64,000 nt of DNA from Hydrangea macrophylla. Taxonomy: Eukaryota; Streptophyta; Magnoliopsida; Cornales; Hydrangeaceae. The position numbers and the translations under genes are program-made. The notes under the pieces were generated by a model, which was not told the origin of the DNA, searched no databases, and saw only the letters and a program-made list of their open reading frames with translations. Shown here one piece after another: positions 47,136-58,309 of this stretch (position 1 is its first letter; every line of letters begins with the position of its first letter). The stretch is from positions 58,432,274 through 58,496,273 of the forward strand of contig CM066998.1 in assembly GCA_033977485.1 (NCBI GenBank). The letters run 5' to 3'.

Positions 47136-49726
47136 TAAATAAATAAAGAGCATTTGAAAAGATTATAGTGATCTCAAGTCATTGCAACTAATGAAATAAA
47201 ATAAAGAAGAAGAAGAAGAAGAAATTGAAAGATAAAATAAAAGAAAAAAAACTATAGGGAAAAAAAAATAACACAATGGGTAATAAAATTTATTCTTTTG
47301 TTTTAGAAGAAAAAAGATTGAAGGGCAACTTTCAGTTAAATGCTTCCATATGGTTTTTTTTTTGTTTTTTTTTCAGTACCCAAAACGAATGCATAACTAT
47401 CACAGTTGCCCTCACAAATTCAATAGAGACTCTCCAAAGACAACTTTTGCACAATTGAAAGATAAAATAAAAGACAATCAAAATAAATAGAAGTTTTGTT
47501 TGATGATTTGGATAGTAATGTTTGATAATATATATTTTTTTGTTACGCCTCAAAAAAATCAATGCTGAAATTTATTGTTGAGAAAAAAAAAATAGGGAAT
47601 AAATTCAAGGCTGTAATTTAGAAGGAGAGAAGTGGTAATGCACAAATCCTGTCCAAATCAGTGTACTTCAACACATTTGAAAGTGGAGCCACATTCAACA
47701 ACTTTCAATAAAAATCAATTGGGGTCACCAACATTGAATGTGTGACAGAAAAAATTTGGAATCATAGAATTATTGTCTTTTTAAATAAAAAAAAAAGCCA
47801 AGAGATTAAAATAGACGACACCAAGTAAATGAGTAAGCCAAAGTTTCATTTAGAAACAAACTGAACATTCCAGTAATCGCAAGCAATAAAACTATAAATT
47901 TGTAGATCTATGGATAGAGAGGGAAGAAAAGGGACAAGTCATAAAAATAAATGTTAATCACTGGAAAAGAAAAAAAATAAAAAGAAGAATGTAAAAAAAC
48001 AAAAAACAAAAAAATAAAAAAAATAAAAACTTTTTTAGCTACTAATGCTCAGAGACTAAAAAAAAAGGGGGGGGGGGGGGGGGGGAAAGGATGTAAACTC
48101 ACTATGCTTAATTACTGCCAAGACTGAGAGATGTCAAAACCTGTAGAAAAGAAAAAAGAACACAGAGGGAGAAAGGCAATTTCATGGGTAAAATCAAGAT
48201 GATTTGTTGACTACCAATTGCAGTTTTGAGAAATTGGTTTAGATCACACAACCTATTTTCCAATTGTTGCTCGTATGCAGTTTTCATTGATTTAACCAAT
48301 TAACCAGCAACCATGAATATTATCACAAATGGAGGCTGTCCCATGAGTATTATTTCAAGAGGAAAAAAAAAAAAAAAAAGACTTCCTAAACACAGCGACC
48401 TTCTCTCCATAAACCCATGGAAATTGAATAGACATCACATTTTACATCATCCAACACATTACATGCAATTGATCTGCCAAACAAATTAGGGAAACAAAAG
48501 CAACATTGACAAACCCACAAAAAAAAATTTATTTGTAAACCCCACAAAAAAAAAAAGAAAAAGAAAAAAAAGGACCCAAACATAATTAAAGTTCCAAAAA
48601 TGTTTGTGCTCAGAACCTTGCTATGATATACCAAAAACTGAAAACATATAGAGAGAGTATCAATACCTCCAGGTATTTGCTGCAATGGTGGTCGGCGTGC
48701 GATGATTGAAGTTGACGAAGAACGAGATGGATATATAGAGTGAAGAAGGATAGGAAACTTATGTGGGTGAGGAGAGAGAGAGAGGATGACGGTTATATGG
48801 GGAGTTAACGTGGGAGAGTCTCACATATATGGGGAGGTAACGTGGGAGAATTTATATATCTAAACTTAATTGGCAAGCATTTGATCCAATATCTAAACTT
48901 GTCTCAATGGCTCAGATTGAATGTTATTAATTTGGAAGGGACCCACACTGTTCTAACTTATTATATAGATGCATTGTGGTAGTGGACAATGGCTAAGCTT
49001 TTCAAGAACTATGTCAATGAAAAGGAACACCAAAGTGTGTTTAGAAATCATAATTGAGTCTTGAGATACAAAATTTGAGAAATATAAGCAAACAAAATTA
49101 AAATCCTCCTACAGTTCTCTCTTAAGCCTTGTCTTCTAGGAAGTACGGACACTCCTAAGAATGTGAGACGTATCACATAAATTTGTCATATCGATGTGTC
49201 TGTCCCTATCCGTGTTTCATAGCTTGTCTCTTTCAGGCTTCCATTTTCTTTCTAGTTTTCCAGATATCCTTAACCTTTCCTTTCCCCTTTTCAGTTTTTC
49301 CTCTCCCCTCCCTCTGCTTCATCCACACTTCTTTCACTTCCACTTTTCCACCCCTTCTCCCATCCTTGGTTCAATTCATTCCATTTTCCGTTCCTCCTAT
49401 GATCCTTTCTAACATAAGATAACACTATGAACTTGTGGGGAAAAACGCAGCCTAATTTGGATCCCTCAAAATAATAGACCATCACTAATTAGCAGCACTT
49501 CATGTATTTTTCTTCAAAGTTTTTAAAATTGTACATCTATACAAATAGTAGAGAAATTTTCATTTCTCAATGGTCATCAATTAACATGTGCTGATGTGCG
49601 AGATTTTTTAAAAAGTACTTCTGAGGAAGTCATCACAAGGGTTCGTAGTACATATCTTTTTATATTTTCTCTTTGTTGGGCGATGTTTTGATGTAGTCTA
49701 GGTAGCTAGTTTGGGATGAAATCTAT
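47136..49726. other. Gene-free A-rich interval with a G19 homopolymer
   Basis: No supported gene. It has many A tracts (for example 47990-48030), a run of 19 G at 48067-48085 and an A tract at 48362-48379. Short frames are low-complexity. Confidence 0.5.
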
Positions 49727-49785
49727 TCTTTTTTTTTTTGCTCAATAACTAAAATTTCATTAATGAAAATAAAACCTTACAAAGA
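49727..49785 (-). mobile_element. LINE-like 3' end with poly(A) tail
   Basis: On the minus strand CATTAATGAAATTTTAGTTA followed by TTGAGC and a run of A resembles the 3' end of plant LINEs. The upstream part of the same element probably continues at 63723-64000, beyond the gypsy insertion. Confidence 0.4.
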
Positions 49786-50195
49786 AAACCTGTCACGCCC
49801 CGACGTAGCATAAATAAGGAAAGCGTTTAATTTTCTTAATGGACCCGTAGGTCGCGACAGTTTGAAGGATCGATTCCGTCCCAAACGTCGAACAACAAAA
49901 CATAATAATCAGAGCAGAGCAATCAAGGCTTATAAAATTTTCTAACTTATTACATATTACAGCACGGGGTCATCTAAAGGCACAGACCGCCTTAAAATAA
50001 AACAATAACTTAGTGTCTATTACAGTCATCCTTATAAAACAAACAGTTTAAAACTTAAAACATATAACTTAAAACATGAAATGAATATAACAGATTTTCT
50101 TCAAGCCGCCGTTCTCATTTAGCATAATCATACTGGTGAGCCTGTTCATAACCTGAAAAGCCTGAACACGAATGTCCAGGACGCATCAACGTCGT

Positions 50196-50211
50196 CAGCT
50201 TCAAGAAGCTG
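50196..50211. repeat. LTR hairpin next to TGAGTA
   Basis: CAGCTTC-AA-GAAGCTG is a perfect 7-bp stem directly followed by GTGAGTA. The sister LTR has the same hairpin at 61181-61196 with one change that leaves a G-T pair. Other LTR families in the window have equivalents with different stems. Confidence 0.7.
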
Positions 50212-50479
50212 GTGAGTATTAAAAACATAACATTAAATGTAAAACATACTCATTTACCTTTTTCCATCTTCGATTTGTAAAATCAATAATTTGACATAGA
50301 GAGAATTTAATTTATAAACCAACGAGGAATATATTGAAAGTCATTCATTCATAAAGCATATGATCGTGTATGAGACAATGCACCACACTCATCTTGCCGA
50401 CTCTTTTCTCTCGACAGTACAACAACCCACTATCTTACTCCTGGTATCTTTGAAACACTAAGATAGCCACACTTTAGCA

Positions 50480-50730
50480 ACGGGGCGCCAGGGAGTGTCC
50501 AGTTTGCCTCACACTTTGGTCCGGGGTACCAGGGAGTGTCCATTGCCTCACACTTTGAATACCTAAACCGCTATGCAAATACCGGAGCAACCTCACGCAG
50601 TATCCAGACTCGGGTATCAGGGAGTGTCCGTAGGCCACACTTTAGCACTACCATGGGTGCCAGGGAATGTCCAAGTTCAGCGTCACACACTTTAACGCTT
50701 CAATGGGCGTCAGGGAGTGTCCAAATTTGC
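50480..50730. repeat. CAGGGAGTGTCC repeats in the 3' LTR
   Basis: Five copies of CAGGGA(G/A)TGTCC, each followed after a variable gap by CACACTTT (AGTGT can pair with ACACT). The array is matched at about 61470-61715 in the other LTR. Just before it, CTATCTT/AAGATAG arms face each other (about 50427-50467). Confidence 0.75.
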
Positions 50731-51103
50731 CACCGTCGCATTTCAAAGATACCCTCACCGCAATCTCAACCACAACCACATCCGCAATCTCAACCACAAC
50801 CACAACCGCAATCTCAATCGCATACTCTTTCCACACTACCATTACTCTTTTCCACACCGACTGACACCCACATGCATGTACCACTGACCCCATATGAATG
50901 ACATGCACTTAAACATAAGCAAAACGCTGAATTAAAGGAACAACGCGCGTACGGGGATTGATAATACCACATTCTATTCGTTCAAACATAATCAAATAGG
51001 ATTCTGTTTAATAGTTTTCCCCAAACAGAACCTTAACAGTACTTAAAAGTTGAACCAAACAATCCCTTAACACAAAACAAACAAAACCAGAATCTGCCAG
51101 ATA

Positions 51104-51375
51104 TTGCGCGCGCGGCCGCTCGCACGAGGGGTCGCTCGCGCGATATGCCCCATTTTCATTTTATATAAACTTTTCTGTCTACCTGAAAAAGCCAAGGTCG
51201 CGCGCGCGGATCGCTCGCTCGAAAGGTCCCTCGCGCGACCTGCCTAAATTTCATTTTATATATATAAACTCTTCTGTCTGCCTGGGGAAACGAGGATCGC
51301 GCGCGCGGGCCGCTCGCGCGAGGGGTCGCTCGCGCGGTTCGCTCGCGCGATCTTCGCGCGCGCGATCGTCGCGCG
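51104..51375. repeat. CpG-rich palindrome block
   Basis: Dense runs such as GCGCGCGCGGATCGCTCGC, GGGGTCGCTCGCGCGA and TCGCGCGCGCGATCGTCGCG stand in otherwise AT-rich DNA. The block is repeated in the other LTR (62103-62394), and a related one is in the nested solo LTR (55604-55757). Confidence 0.9.
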
Positions 51376-52695
51376 AGTTTTTACTGAGGCTTCTTCTTCC
51401 CCGCAGAAACTGCTCTGTTCAGTAAAACAGGGTCTATTTTGACCCATTTCAAATCTGTAAGTATATAGGTCATATAATATATGGTTTTCTTCGTTTTTCC
51501 ACAAGGATTAAGAATCCATTATCAATTTAACATGATTTAAACTATAGCTCTCCAATTTCATGAAAAATCAAAACATGTCAAAACTAATTTCCTTGTATAC
51601 TTTCTCATGTGATCAAATTAAACTCTAATACTTTAAACATGGCATGTAGGATGTATAATCTTTCATATTTCATTCTAACAACGGATTTTGGTTGAGTTTG
51701 GAAAATTGTGATTTTGAAGCTCAAGCTTCCATGGACGAATTTAGCAATGGAGGATCATTAATACATACACAAATTCAGTAACTAAGCATGAATTTACATT
51801 CTAGAGTGAGTTTAGAATACTCACTGATATAGAGATGGAAGAAGTTGTTGAGAAAGAATCAAGATTAAGCAAATAAGAAATCCAATCAAAGCTTGCAAGC
51901 TATGGTGATGAGCTTCCTCTCTCTAAATCAACTCTCTGTGTTTCTCACCAAATCTCTGAGTTTTAGTTTGTAAAGGAAATTGTGCAGCTTATGAAATGAG
52001 AGTGTGAGATATAAATAGCAAACTACAACTTGGTGCCCAAGTTGTTTCAAGTTTACTCTACAAATTACTTTTAATTCAATTTAGTTAAACTAACTAATAT
52101 ACATGAAGTGCACAGCCTAAACATGAGCTGCTATAACTATATACATACGTATGTACATAAATGGTTAACTCCCCAGCTCAACCAAGAGCCAAGCATAGAT
52201 TAGTAGGGGCCAACTAGTGTTGTTTGGGAATTGCAACTTTAGGCACAACATTTACACACACAAGCTATATATACCAAACAAGGCCTAAGGCAATCATTAG
52301 TTGCCATAAATAGATATAAAGCAAATGCCCAATCAGTCACTTCCAAAATCTGTGGAAGTAGCGTGGACAGTTTTGGAAGTAAACTGGTATTTTCGGGGCG
52401 CGGTGGTCACCACAAAAATACAGAAATTTCATTTTAGTGTAAGAATCGATTGCCCGGTTTTATAAAAATACTGGTTTAGTCAAAAGTAAACTTCTCCACC
52501 GTTTTAAAATACAGATTTGAAATCCAGCATAAACGTTACTATATTTATAGGAATTACGGTTTGGCCCCGATAAGAATTCAAACATGAAATTAAGCGAGAA
52601 ATAAATTCTACACATAAGGATTAAAATAAAAGCAGACCATGTATATTTAATTTAAAATATGACAATGCAATTAGATGAAAATGCAGGTTATTACA

Positions 52696-52708
52696 CCCTT
52701 CCTCCCTT
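52696..52708 (-). promoter_or_regulatory. Gypsy polypurine tract
   Basis: Minus-strand AAGGGAGGAAGGG sits immediately before the 3' LTR start TGTAATAACC. Confidence 0.88.
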
Positions 52709-52740
52709 AAACAGGATTTCGTCCCCGAAATCAAGACTAA

Positions 52741-54289
52741 CTAGTCATGAAACAATTCCGGGTACTTCTTCCTCATATCCGCTTCAACTTCCCACGAGGC
52801 TTCGTTCTCGTCATGGTGATTCCACTGAACCTTCACCAACGGAATATCCTTATTCCTCAGCTTCTTGATACTCTGATCTAGAATCTTCACCGGTCTCTCC
52901 TTGTAAGAAACGTTATGACTCGTCTCAATATCGTCATAACTTACCACGTGCGAGGGGTCTTGTATGTACTTTCTCAGCATACTCACATGGAATACATTGT
53001 GAACCCCAGACATCTTTGGTGGTAGTGCTAGTCGATAAGCCACTTTCCCGACACGTTCCAAAATCTCAAACGGTCCGATGAAACGCAGAGCTAACTTCCC
53101 TCTCTTGAGACCAAAACGTACCACTCCTCGGGTCGGTGAAACCTTAAGGAGTACGTGATCTCCAACACTGAATTCCAAATCTTTCCGGCGTCAATCGGCA
53201 TAACTCTTATACCGGCTCTGAGCGGTTCTCATTCTCTCCTTGACCAAAGAAATTTTCTCGTTGGTTTCTCTAACCAAATCTGGTCCCAACAATTCTGTAT
53301 CTCCCACTTCTGCCCAATACAACGGAGAACGACATGGTCGTCCGTACAATGCTTCGAACGGAGCCATACCGATACTCGTGTGATAACTGTTGTTATAGGA
53401 GAATTCAACCAACGGCAAGTGTGTCTCCCAAGATTCCTCAAAATCGATCACACAAGCCCTAAGCATATCCTCCATGACTTGATTAACACGCTCAGTTTGT
53501 CCATCTGTCTGAGGGTGAAAAGCAGTGCTCATCTTGAGCGAGGTTCCCATAGCTTCTTGCAGACTTTCCCAAAAACCAGAAGTAAAACGTGCGTCACAGT
53601 CTGACACAATCGACACAGGTGCACCGTGAAGTCGCACAACTTGTCGTATGTACATACGGCTCATCTTCTCTACCGGGTATGTCATACTATAAGCAATGAA
53701 ATGAGTAGACTTCGTCAATCGATCCACGATTACCCAAATAGCGTCATGATTCTACTGCGATCGAGGCAATCCTACTACAAAATCCATCGTGATGTGCTCC
53801 CACTTCCAACCAGGAATAGGCAGCGGTTGCAACAATCCTGACGGTCTCTGATGTTCAGCTTTGACTTGCTGACATGTCAAACACTTGGACACAAACTCGG
53901 CCACGTCCTTCTTCATGCCTTCCCACCAGAAATTTCTCTTCAAATCCTTGTACATCTTCGTCCCTCCCGGGTGAACTGTATATCTTGACTTATGTGCTTC
54001 TTCCAGAATATCCTTCCTTAGCTCACCATAATCTGGCACACATAATCTCTCTCTGCACCGATATCCTCCATCGACTCCCACCTTCCATTCCATCGGGTCT
54101 TTCTCTGACATCTTCGCAAACCATGTCTGAAACTTCTCATCTTCTTTCTGAGCTCCAATAATGTGGTCGATAAGAACAGGCTGTAGGATAAGACATCCAA
54201 AAAGTTATCCTCCTTCTTCAGCACTCTGTACATTGAACTCCGCCAACGTCTCCAATGCTCGCCATTCTCTAACCATTAAGGAGGCGATC
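52741..54289 (-). pseudogene. Gypsy integrase and chromodomain-like tail (broken)
   Basis: On the minus strand the zinc-binding domain carries HPGGTKMY and CLTCQQVKAEH. The catalytic core follows with MDFVVGLPRSQ (first Asp), IVSDCDARFTS (second Asp) and HPQTDGQTERVNQVMEDM (Glu). After FSVGDHVLLKVSPTRGV comes a C-terminal region ending KVQWNHHDENEASWEVE and KKYPELF, the chromodomain-like tail of Tekay/Del-type chromoviruses, which directs integration into chromatin. Breaks: a TAG after LPRSQ (near 53751), a TGA after YKSYAD (near 53188) and a frame disturbance near 54210. The 5' end at 54289 is cut by the solo LTR; RNase H continues on its far side. Confidence 0.92.
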
Positions 54290-54950
54290 TGTCACGCCCC
54301 GACGTAGCATAATTCAGGAAAGCATTTAATTTCCTTTATGGACTCGTAGGTCGTGACAAGTGAGTATGACCAATTGTCCCTGCAACAAATAACTTAACAA
54401 CATTTCTAAAAGAAAGGATACTAATAAACATAAGCTCCGAAATTTAAAACTTACTAAACTATTACATAAGTCAATGTCTTAGGCACAAAACGCCCTTATT
54501 CAAAAGCTATTCTCCAGTCTATTACAACTTCAGAAATGAAAGACATAGGAAAATAATAAGCAGCCTCCTGGAAAGTTCCCTGCCTCTAACTAGCATAGTC
54601 GAAGTACCCTGGCTGCTCCTGCCCCTGAAAATCTGGACATACAGTCCAGGACGCATCAACGCCGTCAGCTTATGAAAGCTGGTGAGTAAAATAAACAAGT
54701 GCTCGCAATGTATATATAAGCAAATAAATAACGGTACCATTTAACTTTAACAGTAATATATTCAAGGTTCCAATTCCAACATGAATCACGGGGGAATATA
54801 GTAAGAATTAAATACGAAATTGTACATGAATTGTGAAACATCTTATTTTGCCAATTCTTTCCTTTAGAACAATCCAATTAAATCAACACATCATTTCAAC
54901 TACCAGAAGTAATAAGTATTCAGTCATCCAATTCATACGCTACACTATCG

Positions 54951-55310
54951 CCTCCAATACCAGGAATACTATCCGATCGGTATTGAAGTCACACGCCACA
55001 CTACTGCCTCAGATACCAGGAATACTATCCGATCGATATCTAGACCAAACACAACCAACCATCGCTCCGGATATCAGGAATACTATCCGATCAATATCCG
55101 AAACGCGCGCCTTAGATACCAGGAATACTATCCGATCGATATCTAAGTCGTACACAACACTATTACCATCGCTTCGGATATCAGGAATACTATCCGATCA
55201 ATATCCGAAACACGCGCCTTAGATACCAGGAATACTATCCGATCGATATCTAAGTCGTACACAACACTATCACCTCCAATACCAGGAATACTATCCGATC
55301 GATATTGAGG
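54951..55310. repeat. Variable-stem hairpin array, seven units
   Basis: The 17-nt core AGGAATACTATCCGATC is identical in seven units (starts 54962, 55018, 55076, 55121, 55183, 55228, 55284). Each core is flanked by complementary arms that differ between units: CAATACC/GGTATTG, AGATA/TATCT, CGGATAT/ATATCCG, CTTAGATA/TATCTAAG, TTCGGATAT/ATATCCGAA, CTTAGATA/TATCTAAG and CAATA/TATTG. Spacing between cores varies from 45 to 62 bp. Confidence 0.92.
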
Positions 55311-55603
55311 TCACACACCAAACTGCCACCCTTTACTCTTTTCACGCTTCCTCACACACAGGCATGTTGACACAACTTCAACCCTAATATGTATGTCAAT
55401 GTTTCATAAATAACACCCTTAATTAATCACAAAGCCGGATAATCGTACGAGCATAAATTTCGATCTAAGTTGTTCTTGTTTCGTACAATTCTTAAAACAT
55501 AGACCTTTAAAACAATATTTTTGCCAAACTGTTCTTTAAAAACTTTTAAAACATTTTCCAAACAGTCCCTAATAAGAAAACATAGAAACTGCTCAAACTG
55601 CCA

Positions 55604-55757
55604 GGTCGCGCGAGCGGGTCGCGCGAGCGAAGGGAAGAACAAATCGCGCGAGCGGATCGCGCGCGAGAAGGGGCAGAACAGGTCGCGCGAGCGGATCGCG
55701 CGCGCGAAGGGGGGAAATGGTTCGCGCGAGCGGGTCGCGCGCGCGAGTTCTTGCAGA
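55604..55757. repeat. CpG-rich palindrome block of the solo LTR
   Basis: Repeated GGTCGCGCGAGCGGGTCGCG and AATCGCGCGAGCGGATCGCG phrases occur at roughly 40-50-bp intervals, separated by AAGGGG(C/A)AGAA-like spacers. Confidence 0.9.
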
Positions 55758-56791
55758 ATGTCATCTTCTTCGTTTTCTCCCCTGTTTTCAATTCCTGGAC
55801 TGAAATTTACCCATTTCTGTTTTCTGTTTCAATTATGTCGTGCAATATATGGATCTCTTCGGTTTTCCGCGTAGATTAAGAATACGCGATCAATTTTAAC
55901 TAATACGGATTATATCTCTAAATATTCGCGATTAAAGTGAGGGTGTCGAAACTTAAAATCAACGGTTCGTCGCGATACGGATGAATTAAGTCGTAGGATT
56001 CGAACCGTAGCCTATTGGCATCGATATCTTTCATTTCCAATTTACAGAATTGATTTTGGTTACGATTTATAAAACTCCAATTCTCAAGCTTCAATGGTGT
56101 ATTAATATATATACACATATACACACATATATACACTGAAATACACATATATAAACATGGCGAGTGAGTTTATAATACTCACTGAGGGTGCTAGTACAAA
56201 AATTTGAGACCGAGAATATCCGCCGAGAATTCCGTCGTTGTGAGAATTTACCTCCGTCTTCCTCTCTTGATATATATATATATATATGTGTCTGTGTATG
56301 TGACTGAATATATATGTATATAATCTGTATGTGTGTGTGTTATGTGTGTTCTTGAGAGAGTTGAGGGATATTGAGAGAAAATGAGAGAAGCAGAGAGTTT
56401 GAGAGTGAGAGAGAGAGACTCTGTGATTGAGAGAGAGAGCAACGTATATACATATATACTGTGCTCAAAATTGGGCACCAAGCAATTCCCAGGAATTGCA
56501 CGGTGTGGTTGAGCTCACGTGCTCCCACACCCAAGACGCGGCATAGACGCAGATTAAAACATAAACTGGTATTTTACGGTTAAAATAAAAATACAGAAAA
56601 TTATATTAATGTAGGAATTAAATTCCTGGTTTAAACAAAAATAGATATATCGATTTCGAAACCATAGAAAATATTTTAGAAATTACAGTTTGACCCCAGA
56701 TAATTATTACAAAGAGAAATTAAATTAAAATACTCATGGAAATGAAACGCAATATTTATTTATTAATGATAATAAAATACAGGGCGTTACA

Positions 56792-57864
56792 CGATCGCCT
56801 CACGAGTTTGTCGACTCAGGGCATCAGCGACCACATTAGCTTTACCGGGGTGGTATTCCAATGTGAAGTCATAATCTTTGATCAACTCCATCCATCTACG
56901 CTGCCTCATGTTCAACTCTTTGTGTGAACAAATATTTTAAGCTCTTGTGATCGGAGAACAAATCAAACTTCTCACCGTAGAGATAGTGTCTCCAGATCTT
57001 GAGTGCAAAAACTACTGCCGCCAACTCCAAATCATGAATAGGATAGTTCAACTCATTCGACTTCAGCTGTCTGGATCCATAGGCAATAACTCTGCCATCT
57101 TGCATAAGTACACACCCTAACCCTTGATATGATGCGTCACTAAAGATAGTGAACTTTTCATCAGGCTTGGGTATTGCTAGTACTGGCGCGGTAGTGAGTC
57201 TCTCTTTCAACTTTAGAAAGGCTCGCTCATGCTTCTCTGTCCACTCGAACTTCAAATTCTTCTTCGTCAACCCATTCAAAGGTGCCGCTATTTTGGAGAA
57301 TCCTTCAACAAATCTCCGATAATAGCCTGCGAGTCCAAGAAAACTCTGAACTTCTGTAGGGTTGCTCGGCCTAACCCAGTTTGATACAGCATCGGTCTTG
57401 GACGAATCCACAGAAATTCCTTGAGATGACACCTTGTGTCCCAAAAATTTCACTTCTTGCAACCAGAACTCACACTTACTAAATTTGGCATACAACTGGT
57501 GGTCCTTAAGCGTCCGCATCGCAATACATAGATGTTGCTCGTGTTCTTCTCCTGACTTAGAATAGATCAAAATATCATCTATAAAGACGATGACAAACTG
57601 ATCCAAATAAGGCTTAAACACTCTGTTCATCAGATCCATAAACACTGCCGGGGCATTCGTCATTCCAAACGGCATCACCAGAAATTCATAATGACCATAT
57701 CGGGTTCTGAACGCAGTCTTAGGTATATCTTCCTTCCGTACCCTCAACTGATGATATCCCGACCTTAGGTCTATCTTGGAAAATGTCGTAGCTCCTTGTA
57801 GTTGATCAAACAAATCGTCGATCCGAGGCAAGGGATACTTGTTCTTGATAGTCACGCTGTTCAC
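56792..57864 (-). pseudogene. Gypsy reverse transcriptase and RNase H (broken)
   Basis: Minus-strand frame from about 57864: [30 protein letters not shown], the RT active-site motif [12 protein letters not shown], then the thumb region and the RNase H motifs [32 protein letters not shown] and [11 protein letters not shown]. After FTQ the frame shifts (near 56930); the shifted frame continues [14 protein letters not shown] and VVADALSR, the normal RNase H end, and runs straight into the inserted LTR at 56791. Confidence 0.92.
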
Positions 57865-57868
57865 TTTC

Positions 57869-58294
57869 TTAATAGTCGATACACAACCGTAGCGTTCCGT
57901 CCTTCTTCTTCACAAATAACACTGGTGCTCCCCAAGGCGATGTACTTGGGCGTACAAATCTTAGGTTCTCGAGCTCTTGAACTTGTTCCTTCAATTCTAA
58001 TAGTTCAGTCGGGGCCATTCTGTAGGGAACCTTGGTGATCGGTACGGTACCCGGTATAAGTTCAATACAGAACTCTATACTTCTCTCGGGCGGCAAACCA
58101 GAAACATCTTGAAATACTTCTTCGAAGTCCTTGACTACAGGTATAGACGACGTTGTTGCTTCTGTACTGACGACTTCGATGTTTGCCAAACATCTCGTGA
58201 GGAACATATCTCCCGAAGGATTACATTGAAAATCAAAGGGTTGATTCTCGTTGTCGGGAAATATAATTCTCTTCCTCGCACAATCCAACTTCAC
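57869..58294 (-). pseudogene. Gypsy protease-RT connecting region
   Basis: The minus strand encodes the region upstream of RT, including [16 protein letters not shown] and [21 protein letters not shown] stop right after CIDY and a change of frame separate it from the RT core. A TAG after ILGMD (near 58310) separates it from protease; a tryptophan codon is expected there in the family. Confidence 0.88.
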
Positions 58295-58309
58295 TTGATT
58301 CTGAGTGAG

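Larger units (their letters stand above)
49791..52695 (-). repeat. Gypsy 3' LTR, 2905 bp
   Basis: On the plus strand it starts TGTCACGCCCCGACG and ends GGTTATTACA. A minus-strand TATA-like box lies at 52010-52017. Downstream of it in the transcribed direction are a CpG-rich palindrome block (51104-51375), repeats with CAGGGAGTGTCC (about 50480-50730), CAACCA-type low-complexity sequence (50758-50822) and a hairpin (50196-50211). Confidence 0.93.
54290..56791 (-). mobile_element. Solo gypsy-type LTR nested in pol, 2502 bp
   Basis: Begins TGTCACGCCCCGACGTAGC and ends GGGCGTTACA. CGATC is perfectly duplicated at 54285-54289 and 56792-56796. Its first bases match the outer element's LTR but most of the interior differs, so it comes from a related, separate family. 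It contains a hairpin (54666-54681), a seven-unit variable-stem hairpin array (54951-55310), a CpG-rich block (55604-55757) and a TATA-rich promoter candidate near 56440-56460. Confidence 0.95.

Noticed and set aside
50536..50901. Plus-strand frame with SQPQPHPQ repeats, repeated at 61522-61893
   Set aside because: Lies in LTR low-complexity DNA on the strand opposite to the element's genes and is explained by CAACCA/CAATCT repeats.
54951..55310. CRISPR-like regularly spaced repeats
   Set aside because: A plant retrotransposon LTR with irregular spacing and paired arms around the core; no cas genes and a eukaryotic context.
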